Shown here in pieces: positions 37,702 through 48,869 of a stretch of DNA of 64,000 nt. The stretch is from Allacma fusca (Eukaryota; Arthropoda; Collembola; Symphypleona; Sminthuridae), in the NCBI GenBank assembly GCA_947179485.1, contig OX359246.1:8184001-8248000 (forward strand). The letters are read 5' to 3'. Made by a program: the position numbers and the translations under genes. The notes beneath the pieces are model-generated. The model was not told the DNA's origin. It searched no databases and was given only the letters and a program-made list of their open reading frames with translations. Position 1 is the stretch's first letter, and each line of letters begins with the position of its first letter.

Positions 37702-38184
37702 ATGCAATTTCTTACAACTCTGGCTAAAGATATTGAAGAAAGTAGAATTTTGTTGGGCATTGTTTCCCCCTCAATGCAAGATCTTTTCGGAGAATTGATT
37801 CGGATCAATGAAACTTTAGTTTTTTGCTACACTACTTATACTAACGGGAAGTTCTATTTTAGCATCATGCGATACAAGCATCCGTTTATAAATGCCAAAC
37901 CTGTCTTTCCACGGACATTCTTATTTCACGTGACAATACTTAATTATTTAAAATATAACTTTAAAAGTGTGGTAACAGAAACGTATAGCATTATAATAAT
38001 TATACAAAATTTGAGTACCAAATATTGTCATTCATATCTTTGGAATAACTGGAAAATAATCATCTTCAGGCACAAAACAACAAGTGATAACAAAAACCTA
38101 TTTGATCTTAAAAATACATTAATGCCTTCGTTTTCTAATAATTCAGATGTCAAAAAACATTTAAAATTAAACTCATATTTTTGA
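37702..38184 (+). CDS. Hypothetical single-exon ORF, 160 codons
   Basis: The longest uninterrupted frame in the non-array plus strand between 36 and 43 kb. It starts MQFLTTLAKDIEESRILLG. The N-terminal third has balanced composition, but the rest is rich in Ile, Asn, Tyr and Lys, as expected of AT-rich non-coding DNA. No signal peptide, domain or paralogue was recognised. It lies 200 bp after an array gene. It may be chance. Confidence 0.2.
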   Translation: MQFLTTLAKDIEESRILLGIVSPSMQDLFGELIRINETLVFCYTTYTNGKFYFSIMRYKHPFINAKPVFPRTFLFHVTILNYLKYNFKSVVTETYSIIIIIQNLSTKYCHSYLWNNWKIIIFRHKTTSDNKNLFDLKNTLMPSFSNNSDVKKHLKLNSYF

Positions 38185-38279
38185 AATAAGAGGGTTCCAA
38201 GTTTCATTTTATAAAAAACCTAAGTTAACATTCTTTATTGATTTTTCCTCTGTCCGTTGATTGATGAGATCTTTTAAGA

Positions 38280-39425
38280 TTTTGAAATTTCTTGATGACT
38301 GCCAGCACACAAAGTAAATGCCCGTACCTGGTAATAGGTACATGTGAAGGACAGGTGAATGTACACACTATGGTTCACACACAAATATACGATTACGTTA
38401 TTCCAATAATCTGAAATCTGAATTATGTTCGTTATGTTAGTTTATAATCCCAAAAACACTAGGAATAAACTACTTTTTCTATTTACAAGTTTTAGAAAAG
38501 AATATTTTTTTAAAAGTACAAATATGAATGCAATTGAAAATATTTACTAAAACCAATGATAACTTCGGAAGGGATATTTTATGCAATACCAATTCGAATA
38601 CAAATGCTAAATACATAATTGAAATACCGATACAAATACCAAATGAGACCCCCATCGCAGTTTTGCACCTGGATGCAATTTTGCATATACATGTGCAAGG
38701 ATATCGCATGGAAATTTTTGAATTTTTAAAACTTGTTCCGAATATCATGCAAGCAATTTTAATATTTCAAATAATGGTCTTCTGTAATTTATTATTGATC
38801 CAAACGCACCCTTTTTCATACTTTTAATGAAATTGTCAAACTGCTCAAATTACTTTCACTAGAACTGAAATCGAGCCTACTAGCATTTGAGCCTGCAGCC
38901 TGTGCTACAGAGCGCATACATTTATCATTATCGTGTGTTACCAATAGTTGCAAGAACTACTAATACTGTGCAGTACGACTTATTTGAAATAAATGCCGAT
39001 TTAGTACCTATACGTGGATGGATGGTAATCTGAGTCTTTACTTGACGAAAACAAACAAAAATAAATTTGCTGTGTTGTCCACAACTACTCTGAACTGCAC
39101 TTTATAATAATTCATTACAATAACACTTTGGAGTGTTTCCTGCAAATCCGAATGTTATCATACCATTGTGTTAAAATCCATTTTGTCACGCCAGCTTCTC
39201 CATATAATTAAGAGACATATTTGAATGTATTTATTGCATTATACTAGTATATTAAAGAATGAATAAGGTAGTCGGGCTTCTGCTTGAATGACTCTTGAAG
39301 TCTTGAACTTCACCAAGGTGAAGTACTCTTCTAAAAGGGTATAAATATCGACGCCAGGGATTTAAATCTCATTATTAACAAGAAGATTCATAAAAGCTGA
39401 CGTAAATGTTTTGGACGGTACGACA
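38280..39425. repeat. 5' flank of array member 6, duplicated at 55.53-59.40 kb
   Basis: Phrases such as TTTGAAATTTCTTGATGAC, AGCACACAAAGTAAATGCC and CTAGCATTTGAGCCTGCAGC recur in order at 55530-55600 and 58850-58870. The sister block carries a 2.7-kb insertion (55945-58679) that this one lacks. No gene lies here; ORFs on both strands around 38480-38830 are shadows of the same repeat. Confidence 0.7.
39309..39348 (+). promoter_or_regulatory. Core promoter: palindrome plus TATA box
   Basis: A perfect TTCACCAAGGTGAA (39309-39322), then TATAAATA at 39340, 17 bp apart. The upstream block CATTACAATAACACTTTGGA lies near 39113. Confidence 0.8.
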
Positions 39426-42163
39426 TGTCGGCTTCATTTCATTGCTTCCTGATCGTAACAATATTCTTCCCATTTGCAGTAAGTACACTAAGGAGATACT
39501 ATAATTTCCGACCATAATAATTTCCATATAATTACCATATAATTTCCATAATTTTGGAAGACTTTTTAAAATGTATTTTAAAAACGATATTATAAGATAT
39601 TTAACGATATTTTATTTAAAGATATGATAAGATATTTAACGATATTTTATTTAAAGATATGATAAGATATTTAACGATATTTTATTTACCGATATTATAT
39701 GTCAAATATTATAATCATTTGGATACTTTTTAAACTTTTCCTGCAAAAATGACACTAAAATCTAACACTAAACGTTTTTATTTAATTTTGAATGTGTTAG
39801 CTCGGCGGGAACAACCTCAACTGTGGCAATAAAACTGAAGCTAAACCCTGGGAACTTTGTTGCGATGGCGAAGTCTACCTTATTGCAGATCCCATTCGGG
39901 CGTCGGAATCTTGCAACGTAGAACCCAAAAATGCGAATTTGACCTTTGCGGATTCCGCAGTAAGTTTTAGGGATTTTTTTCTGGTACGGTTGTTGACAAT
40001 TATTTACAAAGAAACTAAATCTTTCAGTGGCTTGCCTATGACTGCAACATAAGGAAAAATCTTGGCTCAACTGAGCTAACGATGCAATCTTATATGAGTT
40101 TACTGTTAAGGGCTCGCAATTCCAGTCAGAGCATCTTTTGGGAAGCATTACCATTGCAAAGTAACATTTCCGAAAATACTGTGGGTGAAGACGACAATGA
40201 AAAAATTCACACAATCAGATTATATCACCGTGAAGGTTTGCAAGCTCTTGAAGAGGTTAGGCATTTCGCATTTATTTCCACAATAATTTCGCAAATCATC
40301 ATCAGCTTCCCCACGGACTTTTAGTTAGCAAATCTTGAATTTTTTATAGTCTTGCACTTTTGGGGGTGATACTTCTACCGTTGGAAGAAGCGGCTCTAAT
40401 CCGGTAAGTGTTCTCTTTTCCAGGAAATTCATTATTTATTGGATACGTGCGATAACATTTATTACAATATTAATGCACAACTTCCTTTGACTGTTTGTGC
40501 TTTATCTTTGATGAGTGTTTTTAAAACAAGTACAAATCATCCCATTTGATACTCCATTAGATGTCCGTGGATTTTAAAACCAGGTTTTCTAGCATTCAAT
40601 TTTCTCAGGAGTGTAACAATGAAATGATACCACCTTCTGGCTATTTTGCTGAGAGTTACAATAGAGACTCAACCCACGCAAATTTCTCTAAATGTATAAA
40701 GGAATTAAATTATACTCTGGGGAATGTTGCTCAACATAGGTATCGTGGCATCATCGTAAGTTGTTTTGATGGAATTACTTTCAACCATTTTCACCTACTT
40801 TCTCATTGTTACCAGTGCAAATTTAACATGAATTAAGGAGTTCTTACAACTGAAACCGTGCTGGAATGTGTGTTGTTCGTTCCCAGTATCCACTTTGCGA
40901 AATAGTTCATTTTCAAGACATGGACCTAGTAACTTTACAAACGCAAATAAAAACTGAAGCGTTAGATTTCTCGGTTGTTGTCCCAGGATTCTTCCCTGCA
41001 TTTTGGTCTAGATGGGTCAAAGATTCTGTTAACAATTTGATGCTTGAGGAGCTGAAGCTTGAATACAAAGCGCGAAATCTGCTAAACCTGAAAGTGTTGA
41101 TGCGCCAGAAAGTTGAGGAACAGATCGATCAGGAATTTTCTAATGGTAAATGGGGTGAGTTACCTTGTATAAATTCTGCTTTAATAAGTTCAAATGAATA
41201 TTCCATTCTCACAATGTGTTTATAGCTCCTTATTGAGTGATTACCTTGCGGAACCGTACTCGAACTCGTACTCGAAATCGAAGCATCGAGTATGGACTCC
41301 AATCCAAGGTACTCGTACTCGCCACATATACGAGTACTCAGGAAAATACTTGAAATAAGCGGCCGAGTTCCAGTTCAGAACCCGAACTTGTTTCATACTC
41401 GCGAGTACGGAACTGTGAATACCGAAATCCCGTACTCGTACTCGTGCCGTGACTCGAGTCTTCATACTCGAGTATTTAATAATAACAAGACCACAATTGA
41501 ACATTGATTTTTAATTAACTAATTGTTTTAAATTTAATAGTAATGTACTAAATGGAGAGAGAGTATACTTTGAAACCTGAGAGAGTCGTGACTGGTGGAT
41601 ACAACGATTTTTTGTGATAATTTCATATTAGCGCCTTCGTCTCTTTACTGGAAATTCAAAAGTTTGCAACACTTGTGTGCACGTGTACGCGTATTTGTAT
41701 ATTGAGCATGTGATACCCGAACTCGAACTCGATAACCCTTATGAGTATTTTTGTAGGACTCGTACTCGTTTGATACTCGTACTCGTAAGTATGTAAAAAA
41801 TCGTTACCCGTACTCGAAACCCATTTCAAGTATTGAGTATTCACAAAAATTTGACCGTACTCGACTCGAACTCGTACTCGTACTCGATACTCGCCGGTAT
41901 ACTCGAACTCGATAAGGAGCTATAAATGTGTTCTATTTTCTCATTTCTTTTCCAGGTACACGTATAACCAACAAAAATGAATTAGTGCAGGCTATTCGGA
42001 TCCTTAATGTTTATGATGCTTATCGGAAAGCTGCTGGGAATGTAATACTATTTTTTGTTGTCGAAATTGTATTACGCGATTGAGCTGTTCTTGTATTTAT
42101 GGTATTTTTTTTCAGGTTTGCAGACTTGATGCATACAGGGAAGAAAACGCTGAAGTTTTGTAA
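39425..42163 (+). CDS. Array family member 6: secreted cysteine-rich protein, intact
   Basis: Exons: 39425-39478, 39801-39959, 40028-40255, 40350-40403, 40561-40755, 40887-41154, 41956-42041, 42116-42163; 363 residues, no stop. The signal peptide is MSASFHCFLIVTIFFPFA. Exon 2 encodes LGGNNLNC, ELCCDGEVY and SCNVEPKN. Exon 3 begins WLAYDCNIRKNLGST. Exon 5 encodes CNNEMIPPSGYFA. Exon 6 is six codons longer than in other copies (a DMDLVTLQTQ insert) and keeps FWSRWVKDSV. Exon 8 is one codon longer and ends EENAEVL. Intron 6 is stretched to 801 bp by a transposon at 41221-41924, leaving the splice sites untouched. Intron 1 holds a 35-bp tandem repeat (39582-39690). The sister gene is at 59400. 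Confidence 0.85.
39582..39690. repeat. 35-bp tandem repeat in intron 1
   Basis: About three units containing AAGATATTTAACGATATTTT and ATTTAAAGATATGAT. The array is absent from intron 1 of the sister gene at 59.5 kb, so it expanded after the duplication, or was lost there. Confidence 0.75.
41221..41924. mobile_element. hAT-like non-autonomous element in intron 6, TSD AATGTGTT
   Basis: Ends are TATAGCTCCTTAT at left and ATAAGGAGCTATA at right. The exact 8-bp duplication AATGTGTT lies at 41213-41220 and 41925-41932. The interior is almost wholly GTACTCGAACTCG-type iterations in both directions, so ORFs on either strand are artefacts. The sister gene has the unoccupied site CACAATGTGTTCTATT at about 61021-61036. 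A related piece lies at 62373-62465. Confidence 0.9.
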
Positions 42164-42467
42164 ATAATATTTATATGTTCAAATGGTTATTCCGTCTTGT
42201 GTCCTCAAAAAGAAGTTCATGTAGAATAAAAGAATGTAGTGCTTGTAATTGCCTGTTGTAAAGACAGATGTCTCTTTCTCTGAGATTAATGGTATTTTCC
42301 ACTACTTATATAAAGGAAACACCACGGACTGATTCCCGGAAATCAATGAAATAAAACCTTTTCTTTACAGGTAGGACTGCACAATTTTATGCATAAAATG
42401 TAATACATATTTTACGACGGAATTTATTTAGTTGGGGAATCTATGTTTACCTTGAATTTGTAGACAG

Positions 42468-43350
42468 TAGGGTTGGTCATATCGTTAACGTTTGAAATAT
42501 CGGTAATATCGTTATCGTTCATAAATATAATCCCGATAACGATATGCTAGAACGATAAAAACGATATAAAATATAAATTGAAATAACAAGGAAATTAAGC
42601 AGTAAAAAGTATTTAATAAATATTGATTTAGTAAAAGTTACATGAGCAATAAAAATAAACCGAAATAATGCTTCAGTTTCACTTATTCACTTTTCCAAAT
42701 GCCTGTTTAACCCTTCCTTCTAGTGCTCGGACCAATTCAATTCTGAATTGGAAATTTTTGGCTCAGTTCAATTCTGTTCAAATCAATTCACTGCTTTTTT
42801 GATTCAATTCAAGAAACTGAATCGAATTATTCAGTTCATAACTTTGAATTGAACGTTGTCCTTGAATTAAATCTCAAAAGCATCATTCTGTTCCAAATAT
42901 TTTGGCAACAAACTAACCATTTACAAACTCTCCAGATATCCAAAATAACGATTTGTTCCCTTATCTGAACTGCCTTCTGTTGTAGGCTTGGAAAATACTG
43001 CTGTCATTCCAAGAAAGCGTATTCTTTAACTTTATCTGAGAAACCGTTGTTTTCAATTTAGTTCAGAATTTTGAACTAAAATGAATTGAACTAGTTTTTA
43101 CTGGAACGGAATTGGGAAAAAACTGACCTGAATTGAACCATTCCGAACACTCCTTCCGGTTCAGATGACACTTTCTAGGGCACGAAATGCGTCAACATGC
43201 AATTTTTGACGATTATACCTTCTTAGAACGATATTAAAATTGCACGATATATTGTGTGAAATATACGAGAATCATCGTAGCATATCGGTACTCCAAATTG
43301 AACGATATTAACGGTAATATCGTATCGTTATATCGGTATGACCAACCCTA
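42468..43350. mobile_element. hAT-like non-autonomous element, TSD GTAGACAG
   Basis: Ends are TAGGGTTGGTCATA at left and TATGACCAACCCTA at right. The exact 8-bp duplication GTAGACAG lies at 42460-42467 and 43351-43358. Sub-terminal DNA is built of ATCGTTATCG and CGATAACGAT iterations. The sister unit shows the empty site (TTTGTAGGCAGTAATCG near 61568). A second element is nested at about 42719-43150. Confidence 0.9.
42719..43150. mobile_element. Nested AATTCAATTC-rich element
   Basis: Inverted ends AGTGCTCGGA and TCCGAACACT, with an interior of GAATTGAATT iterations. Flanks are CCTTCCTT and CCTTCCGG, a near match consistent with an 8-bp duplication that has mutated. It lies wholly inside the 42468-43350 element. 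Confidence 0.6.
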
Positions 43351-43559
43351 GTAGACAGTAATCGTTTTTGAACAAATGTTTCATTATACGCTCAAAACTA
43401 ATTTATGCTGCTGCAACTGCAAAACAGTTACTAAAATAATAAATATTACAGTAATCACAATATATTTGTACTACCCTGGTACGTTCTATTTTCAACCAAA
43501 TTTACCCCTCCAAAACGACGCACCATGTTAAAATGTTGCAAAACAAGTTCATTTTCCCC

Positions 43560-44780
43560 TAATGCGACGACCACCTAGCGACCAAATATGGGCCCCTGCC
43601 CAGATTCTAGGCCCTATAATAGGTTAAGGCTCTAGGATGCTGCAAGTTGGGATATAAATCTAGGCGAGGTTCTAGGCTGGGCAATCACCACTACAAAATA
43701 GGCTAAGGGAAAATCTAGGATATTCAGATATTTCCGAAAAAAGGACTGGGCTATTCAGGCAGGCTACAAGGGAGCATTCAACAATTATGTCATCAAATTT
43801 TGCCTAATTTAGGCCCCGTACCCCCCCTTAAATCATTACACGTGATTATCTAGTGCCCCCCCACCCCTATAATGACATCATTCACTGATATCCTTGGTTG
43901 CACGATTTACCGCTAACATTGAAATTCAGACTGTACTAACTGCTGCTCTAAAGATATTTATAGCTTCTAACTTCAAAATTTTGACTAAAAAGCAGTAAAA
44001 AATAACTACGTAAATTCCCTAAACCTACGGCATGGAGAACTTTGAAAAATATATTTCGCGCGTATGAAATTACTATTTTACTCCATGTTATTTATGAATT
44101 AAACGGCGTCAATATGTGACGTCATTATCCGCTGGACCCCTCTACCCTCTACGTCATTGTTTGTCAACATTTTTTGGGACCCCACTCCCCCTTTTAGTGG
44201 TGACGTAATATTTGAATGCTCCCCAAGTTCGTTCAAGTAAAGGCTATAGGCAATAGTGATGAGCGGAACATTCTCAAAGCACCAATTTGTTAGTACAGGA
44301 TTACAAACGTTGGGAAAACGTTTGCAGAGACGGGCTGAAAATGAGGCGGGAATTACTTGAAACCAGTAATTACCAAAGTATATGCACATGTGTACCATAG
44401 TATATGCATAATTGCCCCATATGTTATTATTCTCACTGGATCCTATGTATTTTACTACAGCATTAATCAAACCCCTACATTGATATTCCAATTGAATGTT
44501 GCATGTGATCATTGTATACGGCTTGCACTATCTAAAGCTCACAATTATATCGCCTGTATAGGCTGGCAAAGCGCTGTCAGAAGCTGTACAGTAAATATAG
44601 GCAGGCAAGCAATGCACACTAGGACAGATATAGGCTAATAGGCAGGCAGTTAAAATACTTGACCCGTGGTACATATTACGGCTCTTCCTTTCGTTGGAAC
44701 ATCCTATTAGCCTATATAGGATGGTGATATTTTTTGAAAGAAAATAGGCAGGCTATTATAGGCTTAGGCATTTCATTTGC
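43560..44780. repeat. TAGGC-rich composite repeat
   Basis: Both ends (43600-43700, 44540-44770) are rich in TAGGCTAATAGGC-type iterations, in mainly opposite orientation. The centre is occupied by the MITE at 43770-44224. The minus-strand ORF of 137 codons at 44099-44512 runs across the junction of two repeats and is not credited. No target duplication resolved. Confidence 0.45.
43770..44224. mobile_element. MITE with GGGAGCATTCAA ends, TSD CAA
   Basis: The left end is GGGAGCATTCAA and the right end TTGAATGCTCCC. CAA is present on both sides (43767-43769, 44225-44227). Inner text ATTATGTCATCA and GGTGACGTAATA is also inverted. The 3-bp duplication fits PIF/Harbinger-type mobilisation, but family assignment is inference. 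Confidence 0.65.
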
Positions 44781-45059
44781 CCATCTTTGCTAGCAGCCCT
44801 AAAAATTGTTAATTATAGTTTCTGACAAGAAACAAGGGGAAATATTTTTGATTTCGAAAAATTTTACTGATGTCATCCAAGCCTTAATAAACGGTTAAAT
44901 GAGATATATCTATATTTATGAAAATAATTACCATAAAATCTATTAAAACACCTTTATGAAAACATTATTTTCGAATAATCAATGTCAAATTTCATTGTAA
45001 GTAATATTATTTCAGTGGCGATTGGCGATAGTGTGCTACATCATCCGATTTATTTTGCA

Positions 45060-45630
45060 GGCGACAGTTTAACATACAACCGTATAAACGCAATCAGGAT
45101 GCTTCAAATTCCTGATGTTTTACGGAAAACTACAAAAATGTAAAACTTATTTTACATTTAGTGTACTTCATTTGTTCCAGTTTTCCACATTGCATGACAG
45201 GGGTCGTATTTTGGTGGGAGTGCGCGTAGATTATTTACAGAGAAAAACATTTTCTGACAGGGAAATATCAAAGGGAAGGGAATTAGTTTTACGAACAGGA
45301 AGTTTTAAATTGGTTGACATTTTCATTCACAGGGATTTTTAAATTTGTTGACGTGCTTAAGGGATATTTGTTGTACAAACAGGGAATTTTACATTGGTTG
45401 ACCTAATTTGGCAGGGATTTGACGTCTTATAAGGGAATGGTTTTTGTCGACAGGGATTTTGAAAATCTTTGACCATGTTTTCAGCAGGAATTTTGAAATC
45501 GTTGATGACCTCCATGCAGGGATATAATTTTCAGTAGGGAAATTCAGAAATGATCTTCCAGGGAGATCTACAAAAATCCGACCCCTGTGGGACGCATACA
45601 GGAAAAAATATTCTGGAGTGCATGGAATAA
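45060..45630 (+). pseudogene. Exon 7-8 fossil of the array family, split by an insertion
   Basis: An exon 7 relic (45060-45141: GCGACAGTTTAACATACAAC..., then GTAAAA) is preceded by a good TTTTGCAG acceptor. Exon 8 is represented by TTTTCCACATTGCATGA (from about 45181) and, beyond an insertion of about 390 bp, by GACGCATACAGGAAAAAATA (45591 on). A further degenerate exon-7 acceptor region recurs near 45735-45775. Not functional. Confidence 0.6.
45198..45587. mobile_element. hAT-like MITE inside exon 8 fossil
   Basis: Ends are CAGGGGTCG at left and CGACCCCTG at right. The interior repeats CAGGGATTTT and TTGAC units. It sits exactly within the exon 8 relic. No target duplication survives. CAGGGGTCG-type ends are common among hAT elements (established for the superfamily). 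Confidence 0.6.
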
Positions 45631-46333
45631 ATTTAGTTGCAAAGATTATCCCAGCTGATTCATAGGTAAGCTAATATGAATATTTTTATTTTGATACCAT
45701 TGTAAAGTAAATCTTATTGCAGAACACGATGGTGTGCTACATCATTCAATATATTTTGCAAGCGATTGTTAATTTTAAAGCGAATTATGCTAGAAGGAAA
45801 CTAATTGTAACCCGAACTTAGAAGGAATTAAACTGTACTTAAATTGTGTAAAAACGAAAACTTAGCTGCATTTTTATCGTTTACGATACCGTTTTCGCTA
45901 TCATGAAAATATGATTATCGTATGTGTTTACCTAACTGAAATATTTTCGGTTTGAGTTTCCGTTGTCAAAACCCTTAATATTAAAATCCCGTAGTGTTTA
46001 CCGTCTGATTCAAAGCACTTAAATGGGAACTATTATTATTATGGGCGGTCAGTAATAGCACTTCAATTATTTTGAAAATTGTATTTAATACCTCCTGGGA
46101 CAGAATGTGTAGCTAAATTACGTCCCTGTAGATATCTTGGATATATGTACTGAAGTTCTTTAAACTATGTTACTATACAAATATATGAAAATGCCTGTCG
46201 AACTGAAAATGACCGAAACGTCGAAATTGCCATGAAAATACTTACTGTGAAAATGTCCCGCATTTTTGTATTACCTAATTTATAAGTATACTGATTAATT
46301 ATTAAGTATTCTGTGATAGTAGTCTTTAGTGTA

Positions 46334-46551
46334 TAATGGGTGTACACACATAAAACACGTTCCTTCCGTAACCGTAAATATTTTAGTCGGCATCACGGAA
46401 GAAACTAAACGGAAACAACATTCCAACCGCTTACGAACAGACATCTCACAATCACACTCACGTAACGAATTATATACGGTATGAACTTATGTGAGAGGTA
46501 TTTCCGTAACCGCGAAAAGTTTTACGTACGCTTTATGTGAGTACACCCTAA
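46334..46551. mobile_element. Short MITE with GGGTGTAC ends
   Basis: Inverted ends GGGTGTACACACATAAA and TTTATGTGAGTACACCC, about 212 bp, with TAA on both flanks (left one base further out). Inner TTCCGTAACCG occurs near both ends. No coding sequence. Confidence 0.55.
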
Positions 46552-46599
46552 GGGAGATTTTCGTGGAAACAGAAAGTTTATGACCAGCTAACAGTTTTC

Positions 46600-47040
46600 A
46601 CCAATTTTTCATTCTCTCGGAGCTGTTACCCTGATGACCTTTGACATTGCAGCAAATGTCAGGGAATTCATGTTAGTGTGTGTGAGCCGATCCATAAGGA
46701 GATAGTGCGTACTCAGGTGTCTCCATTTTGAGCGTGTAGGTTTATTGTCGATAATTCGGCAACATACCTAGGACCCTGTCAAATGTAATTACGTGGGTCA
46801 CAGTTACAGGTCATACCGTTCCAACGCGTGGAACATGACATGGGCCACATGTATTTGGGACCATTGAGCTGCAACAACGCAGCACCCAGGAAAACAATAT
46901 ACCGTTAGGTCACTGAGCTGTGACCCTGGTGATCTTTGACATTGTAGCAAATGTCAGGGTATGTTTGTGTGACATGGGGTTTGTGATAGCATGTGAATAC
47001 GGGCCCAAAAATACAGGTTTTTAGAATAACATACTGCACG
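46600..47040. repeat. Two copies of a 70-bp motif, 300 bp apart
   Basis: The text around TTTGACATTGCAGCAAATGTCAGGG (46637-46661, here named by its middle) recurs at 46933-46960 with the same CTGTGACCCTG-like lead. Origin unknown; no gene. Confidence 0.4.
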
Positions 47041-47060
47041 GAAAATTTAGACGGAAGCCC

Positions 47061-47471
47061 TTGATGGCTTTTCTGGAGGTGCCCATCTATGCCGCAGTTG
47101 ATGTTCCTGCCCGCGTGTTTGCAAAAGCTATTGTCAAGAAAGTGTCTCTCTATAGTGCAATATCCTTTTTAGCAGTGCATACGTTCACCTGTTACATACA
47201 ACTTGTTATCAAGTCTCGTATAATTCCTGTCGGCAGAGCTCCCAAAAATCAAGGAACACCTGCAACTACTGCAAAACACCACAAAGCTCCAGGTGCATTG
47301 AGTCATTTTCAAAATCAGTTAAACCTCCTACAAACCTTGGGCTGCTCAATTTACAAGGCAAATTTCCAGAACAACGAAGAGCTACGAAGTCACATTTACG
47401 GCATGTGTGACGAAGTCCCCAACGAAGATACGAATCAAACTGTAGTAACATCTTGTGACACCTACACTTAA
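47061..47471 (+). CDS. Orphan ORF, 136 codons
   Basis: Open frame from MMAFLEVPIYAAVDVPARV to SCDTYT. Composition is balanced, unlike the Ile/Asn/Lys-rich chance frames nearby, and there is a moderately hydrophobic stretch (about residues 27-50) with AISFLAVHTFTCYIQLVI. Cysteines occur mainly in the second half. No family is recognised. A TTTAG just upstream (about 47045-47050) could be a splice acceptor, so this may be an exon of a longer gene rather than a whole gene. The neighbouring minus-strand gene at 48128 is convergent. Confidence 0.35.
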   Translation: MMAFLEVPIYAAVDVPARVFAKAIVKKVSLYSAISFLAVHTFTCYIQLVIKSRIIPVGRAPKNQGTPATTAKHHKAPGALSHFQNQLNLLQTLGCSIYKANFQNNEELRSHIYGMCDEVPNEDTNQTVVTSCDTYT

Positions 47472-48127
47472 TATATGACAGGAATGAAGTCCAATGCATT
47501 GAAGTACATGAGCATTAACGAGGTCAAATGCTGTGCAATAATAGTTCACATTTTTAAAACTTGTTTATTAACGGGTTTGCTTTCAGACCGATTTGATAAT
47601 GAGCATTAGCTTCAACGTTTGTAAGTACAAACTTTCTTGCAGTAATTACGACGTAACGCGTAATTAGTAACGGCTCAACAATTTTTACTGATTTTCGAAT
47701 ACATACACTGGAACAGTTTCAGAACGTCCTCGTGTTAAATCTAAATTAAACACATCGGCAACAAGCTTGTTGAAAGGGAACAAGTCATCATTTTAGTTTA
47801 CATAGATGGTCGGTGGGAGTATCTCGCCGTGACCACCATACATAGTCTGACTGAATCCTAAAATACCAAGGAAATTTTCTGCAGCTTTTCTGTATATAGA
47901 CAAATAACTACAAAAATACATGGAATATTCGTTTCATGTGGATTGGGCTTCTTATCTGTCAAAGCCAACTTTTCTATATTTTCGAATTCTGCTCCAATTC
48001 GTTTTTTGTTCTGTTGAGATGTTTGTGCAAAACAGATATCGTCAGCTAAATTCTAAAAGTACCATTTTCATTTGCGAACCCGTTTAAAAAGCACAGGTTG
48101 TGAAATGAAAATGGCACTTTTTAGAAT

Positions 48128-48867
48128 TTAGCCAACGATATCCTTATCCGTTGCTCTCTTGCAAAACTCCACCCTTGTTCCGCCGGACAAACTTATCTTA
48201 TTAGCATTGCCTCCTTGTTCATCATTAAGACGCTTTCCCTCTTTCGCTAATTTTTGAAATTTCGTATTTTTCCGCACCAAATCAAGTGTTAATGGCTTTC
48301 CAAGCTTCAAAAAATGTTCGTTGGATTCTTCGTCAATCTCGCTCGCAACCACACATGAAATTTTTGCAAGCTTCCGATGTCCCCGGTTTATTGGATCTTC
48401 GGACCTGACCGGAGTATTGGCGAGAGTCATCGATCCTGATGTTGATACGTGATGCACTCGTCTGAAAAAATTTGGAAACGGGATCTCGGCTTTACTTGAA
48501 CATCCTCGATGACGCGAAATTTCACCTTAAAGAAAGCCGCCGGACATTTGATTTCTACATCTTGTAACCCTGTTTTAGGGTTGCTTCGTTTGTATTCCAA
48601 GCTTGTTTGAACGTGCTTTAGAAAGCATTTTACATGGGTCACGTGCTCACAATGAGACAAAACCGGAGGTCGTATCTTAACGATGGCGTCAAAGGACCAA
48701 TCATTAGATGTACAGTTATCACACCGCACCATAAAATCCGGCTTCGGTTTTAGAATTCTATGAAGAGGTTGTAACTTCACTTGGGCAAATAGTGCTGATC
48801 CTTCCGTGAAAATATTTTTTCTGCATTTGGTGCAGACCCATTCTTTTACTTTGCGTATTAAAAGCAT
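48128..48867 (-). CDS. Orphan zinc-ribbon-like protein, probably one gene with a frame slip
   Basis: Two overlapping minus-strand frames, 48867-48427 (146 codons) and 48457-48128 (109 codons), meet at a run of six T (minus strand, about 48468-48473). A one-base indel there would make a single protein of about 240 residues. The N-terminus has WVCTKC and, after about 40 residues, RCDNC: two CxxC knuckles suggesting a zinc ribbon. A later HCEHVTHVKC adds possible ligands. The spacing loosely recalls 3CxxC zinc-binding proteins, but this is uncertain. The second half is Lys/Arg/Glu-rich and probably soluble. No signal peptide. It could be a host gene or a relic of a mobile element. Confidence 0.45.
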
Positions 48868-48869
48868 AT

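Noticed and set aside
39768-40214. 148-codon minus-strand ORF
   Set aside because: Antisense shadow of exons 2-3 of the array gene at 39425; it crosses an intron of the real gene.
41241-41507. ORFs on both strands with Tyr/Glu/Ser-rich repeats
   Set aside because: They are translations of CTCGTACTCG iterations inside a non-autonomous transposon.
44099-44512. 137-codon minus-strand ORF
   Set aside because: Runs across the edge of a MITE (43770-44224) into a TAGGC-rich repeat; no protein-like features.
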